A stretch of 41,332 bases of DNA from Bdellovibrionales bacterium (GTDB lineage Bacteria > Bdellovibrionota > FAC87 > UBA2466). Positions 34,150 through 41,332 of the stretch are shown here, piece after piece. The position numbers and the translations under genes are program-made. Under the pieces are notes generated by a model. The model ran no database searches, was not told the DNA's origin, and saw only the letters and a program-made list of their open reading frames with translations. Numbering within the stretch: the stretch's first letter is position 1; every line of letters starts with the position of its first letter. The stretch lies in the NCBI GenBank assembly GCA_005776395.1, contig SXPJ01000106.1:1-41332 (forward strand), read 5' to 3'.

Positions 34150-35211
34150 TTACTTGATAGACTCGATAAATGTCCAGGTTGACTCCATATTTTGCTGGGT
34201 AATTTTAGAGATTTGGCTGGAAGAGGGAACTTTTTGGGTTCCGACTTCGATTCCTAAAGACCAGGCCTGATGTTTCCAGTGATAGTAATCTGCGCTAGAA
34301 CCCTGGGCGACATAGATAACTTTTGAAATTTGACCATGTGTATAACCATTGAAGCTGGCCATTCGAGTAGTCATAGAATCAAAAGTGTTGTCTTCAAATG
34401 AGGGGAGAGAGTTGTAGGTATAGGCCCAGGGATACATAATCATTTCACCAAATGCATGAAAATCGATACTCGCTTTGATTTGGTGAGTTTCATAAAATTT
34501 TATAATGGCAGAAATACAAGGATTTGACTTGTGGTTGGAATCTTGGGGCCAAGGGTAATCTCGATTGGGATCGATTCCATTAGCGTAACGCTCCCTTCGA
34601 ACATAACCATCGGGATTAACTACAGGGACAAAGTAAATCGAAAAGGAATTAAGAATTTTGGATAAGCGAGAATCTTTTCCGTAATTTGAAACTAGGGAAT
34701 CTAGTAAACCAAATAAAACTTCAACGGTAATAAGTTCATCTCCATGTGTGCTTGCGGTTAATAAGATGGGTGTTTTTTCTGAATTTGTTTTATTGGGGGA
34801 GGTCAATTTCAGTGCGAGAAGGGGGCGTTTTTCCATTGAGTCTCCATAGTGCTCAAGGGATGCTAATTCTGGGTGTTTTTGTTGAATGGATTGTAGATGG
34901 CTCTGAACCGAAGCAAAATCATGATATCCCTGTAACTCTTCTCTGGACTTATTTTTTAAGGAGCTGGAAATGTCTAGTTCGAGGAGTTGTGCTTCAGGAA
35001 TTACATTGAGAAAGTTAAGAGTTTCTTGTAAGGGTACCAAAATCTCATAACCCCCATTTAACTTTCTAACTATTTCAAATTTTTGGGCCACTTTTCTGAG
35101 TGCGTTATTACTTACTGGAAAAAACCAGTAGCTTGAAAGGATAGGATTTTGCGGAGTTGCAGCTAGAGAGCTAAGTTGAAAAAAAAAGAGCGATAAAATG
35201 ATTCGTTTCAT
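34150..35211 (-). CDS. Secreted M14-family zinc carboxypeptidase
   Basis: A 353-aa exported metallopeptidase. Signal peptide MKRIILSLFFFQLSSLAA. Zinc ligands: H156 and E159 in THGDELITVE, and H252 in IDFHAFGE; substrate residues in GIDPNRDYPWP (Asn-Arg), Tyr in YTYN, and catalytic Glu322 in LGIEVGTQ. The catalytic domain begins after about 90 residues of N-terminal propeptide-like sequence (ELQGYHDFASVQSHLQSI marks its start). It removes C-terminal residues from peptides in the periplasm or outside; the peptide or peptidoglycan target is unknown. Confidence 0.93.
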   Translation of the reverse strand: MKRIILSLFFFQLSSLAATPQNPILSSYWFFPVSNNALRKVAQKFEIVRKLNGGYEILVPLQETLNFLNVIPEAQLLELDISSSLKNKSREELQGYHDFASVQSHLQSIQQKHPELASLEHYGDSMEKRPLLALKLTSPNKTNSEKTPILLTASTHGDELITVEVLFGLLDSLVSNYGKDSRLSKILNSFSIYFVPVVNPDGYVRRERYANGIDPNRDYPWPQDSNHKSNPCISAIIKFYETHQIKASIDFHAFGEMIMYPWAYTYNSLPSFEDNTFDSMTTRMASFNGYTHGQISKVIYVAQGSSADYYHWKHQAWSLGIEVGTQKVPSSSQISKITQQNMESTWTFIESIK

Positions 35212-35356
35212 GATTTTTCCCAGAGGTTGAAGTTAAGAGTTGAGTAAATAAGATATCGGAAATTTAACAGAAGCAAAAGTTTCTCATGCTAAAAAAGTGT
35301 AATTGGTCTTAACGAGAGTTAAGTGGTTTCGATTGAGAAGGAGTAGGAGAACCTTT

Positions 35357-37018
35357 TTATTTTTCGACGGTTTTTACTTTGGGAGCGGCACTGCCGGGTT
35401 CTCTGCTTGTATTGGAAGAGTCATCTTGAGAAGAACGGGCCTCTTTAGTTTGCGGGAGTCCCGTGAGAAGTGGATGTGAGCAGCTGGATTTATATCCGAA
35501 TTGGCAAGATTGGCGAAAGAAATTTTCTGCTTCAGCTAGCTGGCTTTGTTGCATGCTGATATTGCCCATTAAATTTAAGGCCTCTGTGTAGTGAGGATGT
35601 GTGGGCTCCTTGGCCAGTAGATTCATGATTTTCTGAAGAAAAGGTATGGCATCGAGAAGTTTTTTTTCGTTAAATTTAAGATAGGAGAAAAGCAGAAGAG
35701 GTTTTGTGGAGCTAGGGTTGGATTTTATCCAGTTTTCAAGGGTTGTAATGGCTTCGGAGGAATTATTGGTAGCTAACTTTAAGTAAAAAAGACGGTCAAA
35801 AATCCATTCATCTTTAGGTGATAAGGTTAGCCCTTTTTTTAATAGCTCTTCAGCGCGCTTAAAACCTTCGGGTGACTTATCAGAGATAGAGATAATATTG
35901 GATTCCAGTTTGTATCCCATAGAATCGTTTGGGGCATCCTTAGTTTGTAATTTTCTAGCTCGTTTGATGACTAGTTCTTTGTCACTCTCCAATTCTGGGT
36001 AATCCAGGAATAACTCGCCAGTGTTAATGTGTAATTTTGAATTAGAATCGCTTGATTCGAGTAAGGGTAGAAATTCGGAAAGCAAGGTCTTTGCTTCCTT
36101 TTTTTTGTTTATTATTAAATAAAGTCGAATTAGCTTAGTGTAAGTTATTAACTGAATAGGTTTTAGAAGTAAGGACTGTCTATAAGTGTCTATGGCAAGA
36201 TCAATTTTTTGTTGTTCAAAATAGACATTTCCCAATAAGACCATGGGTACAGAATGAGATGGAAATGCCTTAACTGATTCTAAAGAGATTATTTTTGCTT
36301 GGTCTAGCTGGTTCGATTCTATAAGCTTACTAATTTCCGAAACATAATTCTGCAAATTTTTATTGGAAACTGAGCGTTCAGGGCTTCCAGTGAGTTGAGT
36401 AATCAGAATTAAAATAACTAAGAGACTTAAAGCCCCAATTCTTACGCTGGGAGGGATTTTTTTAAAAAAACTTTGTTGAGAATTAATTTTGGCTAGATTT
36501 GGAGCTGCTGATTCAGCATAGGGGCCTTTGGCGGGTGTGGGACGAGATTCATTTTCGGAATTAACTTTGGGTGAGATGGGGACCTCTCCAGAATCTGAAG
36601 ATAATTTTGACGGCCCAGCCATTGAAAGCGAATTCGATTTTGAAATTTGAATATCGGATTTGTATTGAGGTGAAGTTCCAATCTCAGTTTGGGCTTCATA
36701 TTTAAGTTGGCAGTCAAAAACGGTATGGCCTACTTTAAGTCGATCTCGATCTCTTAGAACCCCAGTTCTTCTAAGCTCTCCATTAACCAAAACTCCATTG
36801 GTACTCCCTAGATCTACAAAAGTGAGTTCTCCAGTTTTTTCATTCAGTTCAAGGGCTACATGAGCTCGAGAGACTTGAAGATCGTTTAAAACTATATCAG
36901 CCTGTCCACGACCAATAATGATATACGGTTTTTTAAGGCCTATTATCTTACCCTTATCTCGATTATCTTTTCCTTCAATAATAACGAGTCGGGCTGTTTT
37001 GTCTTGAGGGGATGTCAT
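35357..37018 (-). CDS. FHA-domain protein with transmembrane helix and TPR region
   Basis: A 553-aa protein with three parts. Residues 10-105 form a forkhead-associated domain (YIIIGRGQADIVLNDLQVSR then AHVALELN and DLGSTNGVLVNGE), which binds phosphothreonine. A Pro/Ser-rich linker leads to one transmembrane helix (RIGALSLLVILILITQLTGS, about 193-212). The rest is at least six TPR-like repeats (LIESNQLDQAKIISLESVKA, PMVLLGNVYFEQQKIDLAID and later ones). Orientation is probably FHA inside, TPR in the periplasm. No kinase gene in the window; it may link Ser/Thr phosphorylation to an envelope complex. Confidence 0.88.
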   Translation of the reverse strand: MTSPQDKTARLVIIEGKDNRDKGKIIGLKKPYIIIGRGQADIVLNDLQVSRAHVALELNEKTGELTFVDLGSTNGVLVNGELRRTGVLRDRDRLKVGHTVFDCQLKYEAQTEIGTSPQYKSDIQISKSNSLSMAGPSKLSSDSGEVPISPKVNSENESRPTPAKGPYAESAAPNLAKINSQQSFFKKIPPSVRIGALSLLVILILITQLTGSPERSVSNKNLQNYVSEISKLIESNQLDQAKIISLESVKAFPSHSVPMVLLGNVYFEQQKIDLAIDTYRQSLLLKPIQLITYTKLIRLYLIINKKKEAKTLLSEFLPLLESSDSNSKLHINTGELFLDYPELESDKELVIKRARKLQTKDAPNDSMGYKLESNIISISDKSPEGFKRAEELLKKGLTLSPKDEWIFDRLFYLKLATNNSSEAITTLENWIKSNPSSTKPLLLFSYLKFNEKKLLDAIPFLQKIMNLLAKEPTHPHYTEALNLMGNISMQQSQLAEAENFFRQSCQFGYKSSCSHPLLTGLPQTKEARSSQDDSSNTSREPGSAAPKVKTVEK

Positions 37019-37182
37019 GTGATTTAAGTATCGGTCTATTTGAGAGATTTAATAAATGTTTGTTAATACCGGTCGACTTATGAATTAATACGATACGCTT
37101 TGTCGCCCCTCAATTCCCAAGCGATTTTGTCCCCCCCTGAATAAACTACCCCCGGATCATACAACAATTAACTGGGGGCACC

Positions 37183-37518
37183 ATGAGAGAAGAGGGAGGG
37201 ATATTTATGAGTAAGAAAGGGCAACTGACGTATCGTACCGTAAATGATTTTTTAGAGGCAAAGATGACAAGATGCGAGGCAGCCGAGATTTTAGGAATAA
37301 AAGAAAGGTCGGTAACAAGAATCGCAAGACGGATTGAGGCAAAGGGATTTTTGGCAACGGTACATGGAAATCGGGGTCAGATACCCTGGAATAAAAGTTT
37401 AGAGGCAAAGAAAAAGACAGTAATGGAATTGGTGGAGAGTAAATATTTTGATTTTAATATGACCGTAATCACACTCTCAGCTGGGAAAATAAGACTTACG
37501 ATCTGGATTCACCATTGA
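37183..37518 (+). pseudogene. Transposase N-terminal fragment (HTH)
   Basis: Up to 111 codons; ATG 37207, with GGAGG upstream, is the better start. RTVNDFLEAKMTRCEAAEIL followed by GIKERSVTRIARRIEAKGF is the helix-turn-helix of ISNCY/IS481-like transposases, then KKKTVMELVESKYFDFNMT, the start of the next conserved block, after which the frame becomes nonsense at a deletion junction near 37465-37485. Confidence 0.82.
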
Positions 37519-37649
37519 AATACTCAATCTATCGTCAAAAAATAGAAATTAGAACCTATCAAGACCTGACATGGAAAGCGTACTATGCTGGAAAGCAAAT
37601 AGAACTTCGCGAAGTAAGAACGCATAAAGTACTGAAAAAGGCAGCCTAA
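37482..37649 (+). pseudogene. Transposase C-terminal fragment
   Basis: In the frame from 37482 the sequence is WENKTYDLDSPLKYSIYRQK followed by IEIRTYQDLTWKAYYAGKQ and a basic end HKVLKKAA, stop at 37647-37649. This is like the C-terminal beta-barrel end of ISNCY transposases and lies in a different frame from the N-terminal fragment, proving loss of the catalytic core. Confidence 0.75.
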
Positions 37650-37701
37650 AAAACCGATGAAATGTTACCAGGGTGACAAAATCGCTTGGAAATTAAGGCG
37701 A

Positions 37702-37976
37702 CCGAATCGCTAAAAAATAACAACCTACTTCAACCCCCTACAATCCAGGCCCATGACGCACCGACTTAAAAAAATGACGCGATTTGTATAATAGCCTTAT
37801 CCCCTTATTGCCTTTGAATCCTGGTTCCGTTAATTTGGCCCACGCAACCAATAATATCAATTGGTTAGGTTGTTTGTGGGCTGGTACTAAAAAGTACCTT
37901 ACTGGTACTAAAGTACCAAAGTAGTTTAAAACCTTTTGTTATGTAGCCGATATAAATTATGGAGATTCAAAACTTT
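37702..37976. other. Intergenic region with several inverted repeats
   Basis: Contains an interrupted inverted repeat at 37838-37881 (GCCCAC/GTGGGC outside, AACCAAT/ATTGGTT inside) and two successive GGTACT/AGTACC hairpins at 37883-37898 and 37904-37917. It follows the HEPN gene end, whose transcripts would enter it. No gene seen. Confidence 0.5.
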
Positions 37977-38423
37977 TCATCTTTTTTTGTGGTGAATAGG
38001 TGTTTTCTTTTTTGCTTCAACTAATCGACGCAAAGTTTTAACAGCTAATTGTGCAAAGGCCATAGCTCGTTCAGCATCCTGAATAGAATATCCCTCAGTG
38101 GGATCAAAATCATCAGCGCCATAAAATGCCATTTCACGCTCTCGTCGTAACCAATGGTTGGCTGTCACTAGTTCTTGAATCGGATGGAAAAAGCTTTTAT
38201 CTAATTTTGGAAGTGCTTCTAATAATTCTTTAGCCACATCATGCCGATGAGGAGGATCTATCAGAGCCATTCTTAAAATTCCTTTAGAACTTAACTCAAC
38301 AATTTCCTGAGATTCTCGTACCACATCAGAAAAATTTTGATCCTCCAAAAAGATGGGAAGTGTCTTAAGACGACTTTGACATTTTTTTAAATAGGCTAGA
38401 GGAATATCTTTGGGTGACATCAT
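37977..38423 (-). CDS. HEPN-domain protein, partner of nucleotidyltransferase
   Basis: A 148-aa all-helical protein. The HEPN pattern is visible as AYLKKCQSRLKTLPIFLEDQ, SDVVRESQEIVELSSKGILR, and the C-terminal helix with AERAMAFAQLAVKTLRRLVE. The usual RNase motif R-x4-6-H is not intact: the area reads RREREMAFYGADD, so the His of catalytic HEPN toxins seems replaced. It starts within TAATG, one base overlapping the stop of the nucleotidyltransferase. In MntA-HepT pairs the nucleotidyltransferase AMPylates HEPN; this pair is arranged the same way. Confidence 0.85.
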   Translation of the reverse strand: MMSPKDIPLAYLKKCQSRLKTLPIFLEDQNFSDVVRESQEIVELSSKGILRMALIDPPHRHDVAKELLEALPKLDKSFFHPIQELVTANHWLRREREMAFYGADDFDPTEGYSIQDAERAMAFAQLAVKTLRRLVEAKKKTPIHHKKR

Positions 38424-39091
38424 TAAAGCTCCAAACGAAAATCAATTTCACTTAAGTTTTTAACTTTAGAAGAATATCTCCAACCATGCTTTCCTCCAAA
38501 GGAGGGAAGTTTTTGAGCTCCCCATTGTTTGCGCCAAACAAGAATACTATTTCGAAATCTCTGATACCAGTTTTCTTTGTCAAAAATAAGTAGATGTTCT
38601 TCAGGGAAATCAAGAAGAAGTGTATCAATGCAAACATCTTGATGATTAAGTTTTCTTACGATTAAAGAAACTTTATCTTTCCATGGTAAATCACGAGCCT
38701 GTCGATCCCAAAAGTTCCAAATATCATGACGAGAAAATTTCTGAATTGGATCTGTCCATACCAAAAGATCCCAATCACTCTCTAAATTAGCATCTTCTCT
38801 AGCCTGAGAACCGAAGAGAGTGACTAAACATATAGCAGGATGAATTGATAAAATGGATTGAAATGACTTAAACTCTTTGCTTAGAACTACTGCGGGTTGA
38901 GGCTTGGAGAGTTGATAGTGTGTTTGAGGAGGAAATCCTATTTTAGTTAATCTTCCATCCCGCTCAAGATCTCTTAGATGACGATGAATAGCCTGAGGAG
39001 TTATTTTTAGGGATTGTCTTAGATCCTCAACTCTAAGGCTACCATTTTTTCTTATGATTTCAATAATTTGCATTTTTGAATTCAGTTTCAT
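38423..39091 (-). CDS. HTH-containing minimal nucleotidyltransferase (MNT)
   Basis: A 222-aa two-domain protein. Residues 1-60 are a winged helix-turn-helix (EIIRKNGSLRVEDLRQSLKI and TPQAIHRHLRDLERDGRLTK). A pol-beta nucleotidyltransferase domain follows with LFGSQAREDANLESDWDLLV: the G-S-x10-D-x-D motif (Gly94, Ser95, Asp106, Asp108) is complete. The domain combination suggests it also represses its own operon: a perfect 20-bp palindrome touches the start codon. With the HEPN gene it makes a two-gene toxin-antitoxin-like module. Confidence 0.9.
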   Translation of the reverse strand: MKLNSKMQIIEIIRKNGSLRVEDLRQSLKITPQAIHRHLRDLERDGRLTKIGFPPQTHYQLSKPQPAVVLSKEFKSFQSILSIHPAICLVTLFGSQAREDANLESDWDLLVWTDPIQKFSRHDIWNFWDRQARDLPWKDKVSLIVRKLNHQDVCIDTLLLDFPEEHLLIFDKENWYQRFRNSILVWRKQWGAQKLPSFGGKHGWRYSSKVKNLSEIDFRLEL

Positions 39092-39111
39092 GTTTATAGT
39101 ATACTATAAAC
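39092..39111 (-). promoter_or_regulatory. Perfect 20-bp palindromic operator at MNT-HEPN start
   Basis: GTTTATAGTATACTATAAAC is its own reverse complement and is followed on the minus strand directly by the ATG of the nucleotidyltransferase. It contains TATACT, a near-consensus -10 box placed so that transcription would begin at about the start codon. Binding by the N-terminal HTH would block the promoter. Confidence 0.75.
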
Positions 39112-39393
39112 TTATACTGATGTTTTGAAGAGATTTGGTTTCGTGCCAAACAGCATTTAAAGAGATGTTTTTGAGGAATGTTAATCCCCCAAGGCTTTTA
39201 AAGTGGTTACGGTATTGTGTTACTCAACAGTAAATAAATTAGGCACTGTGTAGTGATTGCTCAAACTTAATTAATCGTCAATGAGTTGCTCTGAACTAAA
39301 GAACTAATTGATTTGTCTCTGTCTATGATATTAACAATCTTCATAATTTTATAAGGCATCGCTAAGGGCACAAATTATGCAGCTCCAGTTTGT
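39112..39393. other. Intergenic region containing a duplicated mreB 3' end
   Basis: Between the MNT promoter and the TPR-like gene. At 39163-39232 it holds a copy of the mreB terminus and downstream region; the remainder is AT-rich with no recognised gene. Confidence 0.6.
39163..39232 (-). repeat. Direct repeat, copy 1 (mreB 3' end copy)
   Basis: Includes AGGAATGTTAATCCCCCAAG and GCTTTTAAAGTGGT, then TTACTCAACAGT, which on the minus strand would encode the last residues T-V-E and the stop of MreB (intact copy: T-I-E). It matches 41008-41080 with few changes. Confidence 0.85.
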
Positions 39394-40791
39394 ATGTCTT
39401 TCAAATTATGGGCTATATTCATAGTATTAATTGTGGGAATTGTCTTATCCTTTTTACCTTTCGACAAATCCCAACCCGTGAGCATTTTTCCCTCTGAAAA
39501 ACCACCAACCAATATGGGGATTGCCGAAACACTTGCGCTTCCAATGAAGTTACCTTTACCTAGAACATCCTCAGTTGAATCTTCTAAGAATATTATTTCA
39601 GTCAATTGTAGAAACCAACTTGAAAGCATTAGCCAGTTGAATCTCCTTAATTTTGGAAAGGGCAGGTCTTCCGAACCTGGTATTTTTGAGTTGCCTTTAT
39701 ACGATCACTTATTGAGTGAAATTATCTTAATTATATCGGCAGATGCTTGTAAAGACATCTCAACTCACCACCCCACTTTAATGGTCATTTTAAAAGCTTT
39801 AAGCAACATGCAAAAGTGGTGTCAGCTCTCAAAAAATATAAGTTTGGATCAAGCAACTGAACGTAGTGTTTCACCTAGCCTGGACTTGCCTAACGAATCG
39901 CCGATGGGTCTTTGTTTAAGCGAATTTTCTTCATTAAGATTTTTGATTGCGGATATTCGAACAAAGAATATTCCTCTAAGCCAAGTGGATGACGTTCCCA
40001 CTCTTTTTAATAAATTATTTGCTCACCTACAAAAAAAATCTCAAGATTTGCCAGTATTAAGAGCGATTGCCGAAAGAATTTTGGAACTAGAGCCTAATAA
40101 TATAAATGCTGCCTCTATAGTGTTTCAAATTGCCTACTCTCAATGGCGAAAAGGTGAAAGCTTAGACTCAAGAGACTTTGCGGCATTTTACGATAGGGTT
40201 TCTAGCTTAACGGGAGGATACTATACGCATCTGAGACTAGACTATGCCTTAGCCAATGAGAATTATAATGATGTGCAAGACATCGCTCGACAACAACTAA
40301 AGACTGAAGCTCCGAATATTGGCCACTATTATTTGGCTTGGCTTGCTTATCGAGAAGGTAATATTGATAAAGCTAGAGAGTATTTAGAAGAGTTGATGAA
40401 TGGTTATTATGTCGATTACAAACCAGAAGCCTATTTGGCTTTGAAGAAATTGAATTCAGTTGAGGACTCTGAAGAATTTAGTTGGAAACTAAATTCACCA
40501 GGAGTCAGGCTTCATAATCCGGTCTACTTATTACCACCTAATTCTCAAGGATTTGCTTATGTAACGGGTAATGCTTCATCTATAGAACTAGTTCCCAATC
40601 TGCCTTTAGTAGATCCAAAGGAACCTAATGCACAAAAGTTAGTTGAAGAGGCTTGGGAAACAATGATAGCTCGTGATACGAGCAGTAGTAAGATCAAGAC
40701 TTCTCCTCCAGAACGGTTAACAGACGGTGAAAATGAAATCAAAAAAAAAATTGATCAAATAATAAACTCTGAGGATGAGTTTTCTTACTAG
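39394..40791 (+). CDS. Membrane-anchored repeat (TPR-like) protein, hypothetical
   Basis: A 465-aa protein with one N-terminal transmembrane helix or uncleaved signal (MSFKLWAIFIVLIVGIVLSF), a low-complexity linker, and from about residue 200 a helical-repeat region with AIAERILELEPNNINAASIV, YDRVSSLTGGYYTHLRLDYA, and APNIGHYYLAWLAYREGNID followed by KAREYLEELMNG, which look like tetratricopeptide repeats. The C-terminal 100 residues are acidic/Ser-rich. Not recognised by family. No Shine-Dalgarno before the chosen start. It lies between two copies of the mreB 3' end, suggesting a gene acquired at that site. Confidence 0.72.
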   Translation: MSFKLWAIFIVLIVGIVLSFLPFDKSQPVSIFPSEKPPTNMGIAETLALPMKLPLPRTSSVESSKNIISVNCRNQLESISQLNLLNFGKGRSSEPGIFELPLYDHLLSEIILIISADACKDISTHHPTLMVILKALSNMQKWCQLSKNISLDQATERSVSPSLDLPNESPMGLCLSEFSSLRFLIADIRTKNIPLSQVDDVPTLFNKLFAHLQKKSQDLPVLRAIAERILELEPNNINAASIVFQIAYSQWRKGESLDSRDFAAFYDRVSSLTGGYYTHLRLDYALANENYNDVQDIARQQLKTEAPNIGHYYLAWLAYREGNIDKAREYLEELMNGYYVDYKPEAYLALKKLNSVEDSEEFSWKLNSPGVRLHNPVYLLPPNSQGFAYVTGNASSIELVPNLPLVDPKEPNAQKLVEEAWETMIARDTSSSKIKTSPPERLTDGENEIKKKIDQIINSEDEFSY

Positions 40792-41007
40792 GGCAAATTT
40801 CGATATCTATTTTGAATTTTATTTTAATCCATTCTTTGTATTTAAATCTTAGATCTTTGGACAGACTTATTTATTCTGGCTCTTAAGGTTTTCCGTTTTG
40901 AATAATCAACACCAGTACCGAGTGGCGTAAGTTGTATTTTAGGTTTAAAAGAGTTGTGGGAATTAAAATTCAAAAACTGCTCACACAGCAACTTTATTGA
41001 AGCTGGT

Positions 41008-41080
41008 AAAGATATTTTTTAGGAATGTTAATCCCCCAAGGCTTTTAAAGTGGTAATGGTATTTGAGTTACTCAATAGTT
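41008..41080 (-). repeat. Direct repeat, copy 2 (mreB 3' end, original)
   Basis: Contains the last codons and downstream flank of mreB and repeats the segment at 39163-39232 in the same orientation. The 1.8-kb segment between the copies carries the TPR-like gene. Confidence 0.85.
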
Positions 41081-41250
41081 AGAGACTTCAAAAGATCTAA
41101 CTGGTCTAAAACTTTGCCACTTCCAATTACCACACATTTCAAAGGATCTTCTGCATACATCACAGGAAGTCCCGTGCGTTCACGAATTAAGATATCAAAG
41201 TTAGCTAAAAGAGATCCCCCACCTGCTAACACAAGCCCTTTATCTCTTGA
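41068..41250 (-). CDS. mreB: Rod-shape-determining protein MreB (C-terminal fragment)
   Basis: The last ~60 residues of the actin homologue MreB: DKGLVLAGGGSLLANFDILI followed by RERTGLPVMYAEDPLKCVVI and GSGKVLDQLDLL. The GLVLAGGG nucleotide-binding loop and AEDPLxCV-x-GSGK end are diagnostic. Upstream of the codon for DKG the MreB similarity stops abruptly where the sequence turns GC-rich, so the rest of the gene is missing from this window. Confidence 0.9.
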   Translation of the reverse strand, partial: SRDKGLVLAGGGSLLANFDILIRERTGLPVMYAEDPLKCVVIGSGKVLDQLDLLKSLTIE

Positions 41251-41332
41251 AGGGCAGCATGGCGATCTCGCGGCAGCGATCGTCAAGGACGACTTCGTCC
41301 GAGCTGTGATTGCCGGGGCGCCGACCGCCTTC
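41246..41332. other. GC-rich tail, probable assembly chimera
   Basis: The last ~85 bases are far richer in G and C than the rest and break the MreB homology in the middle of a conserved region. A plus-strand frame reads QHGDLAAAIVKDDFVRAVIA, an open frame whose codon choice fits a high-GC organism. Most likely foreign sequence joined by misassembly. Confidence 0.7.

Larger units (their letters stand above)
37103..37701 (+). mobile_element. Internally deleted ISNCY-like insertion sequence remnant
   Basis: A 600-bp remnant with imperfect terminal inverted repeats: left 37103-37139 (starts TCGCCCCTCAATTCCCAAGC) and right about 37669-37701 (contains GACAAAATCGCTTGGAAATT), matching when one is reverse-complemented. 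Between them lie an N-terminal HTH fragment and, in another frame, the C-terminal end of a transposase. The central catalytic part is gone, so the element cannot move by itself. No target-site duplication was identified with confidence. Confidence 0.82.

Overview
The window reads as chromosome of a Gram-negative, moderately AT-rich bacterium. Lipobox lipoproteins, signal peptides, GSH-dependent formaldehyde detoxification, a PhoR/PhoB-like pair and QueG fit this. The mix of DprE1/DprE2-like genes, secreted GH15 glucoamylase, an M14 carboxypeptidase, an FHA-TPR protein and a delta-9 desaturase suggests a Bdellovibrionota/Deltaproteobacteria-like lineage, but that placement is inference; no rRNA or tRNA was recognised. 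Most genes lie on the minus strand, with small plus-strand blocks.

Layout. 1-1754: a DprE2/DprE1-like pair (DprE2 truncated by the window edge). 1932-5000: small housekeeping genes (DUF3465-like, DUF493/YbeD-like, Smr-domain, dCMP deaminase) and a lipoprotein. 5264-9996: a hypothetical gene, then a tightly coupled minus-strand operon HAD phosphatase > GT2 glycosyltransferase > adhC > S-formylglutathione hydrolase. 10005-15201: desaturase, Bcp peroxiredoxin, pyrF-pyrE, CoA-binding protein, DUF423 and YdjM-like membrane proteins. 15297-22426: lipoprotein, glucoamylase, two-component system, MFS exporter, queG and an RRM protein with a Gly/Arg tail.

22430-27960 is a plus-strand accessory region: a 90-aa protein, a DUF4143-type ATPase, a degraded copy of the 5' end of ogt, a candidate lipoprotein-effector/partner cassette, intact ogt, a bestrophin remnant and OsmC. 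The cassette is the best candidate for an undescribed system. A lipoprotein of about 390 residues has a likely frameshift near its C-terminus. The continuation in the other frame ends in an ATGA overlap with a 172-aa gene. The architecture resembles, without demonstrated homology, lipoprotein toxin/immunity pairs such as myxobacterial SitA/SitI. The cassette sits between two copies of the start of ogt.

27990-37018 returns to core-like genes: secreted propeller-like protein, Dus, queuosine precursor transporter, PPC/DUF296, a radical SAM enzyme, DMT transporter, M14 carboxypeptidase and FHA-TPR protein. 37100-37700 is an internally deleted insertion-sequence remnant with recognisable inverted repeats. 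37977-39111 is an HTH-nucleotidyltransferase/HEPN pair with a perfect 20-bp palindrome against its start codon. A membrane-anchored repeat protein follows, between a duplicated copy of the 3' end of mreB and mreB itself. Thus two accessory cassettes are flanked by direct repeats that copy part of the neighbouring host gene. The last ~85 bases are strikingly GC-rich, interrupt MreB homology and look like an assembly chimera.
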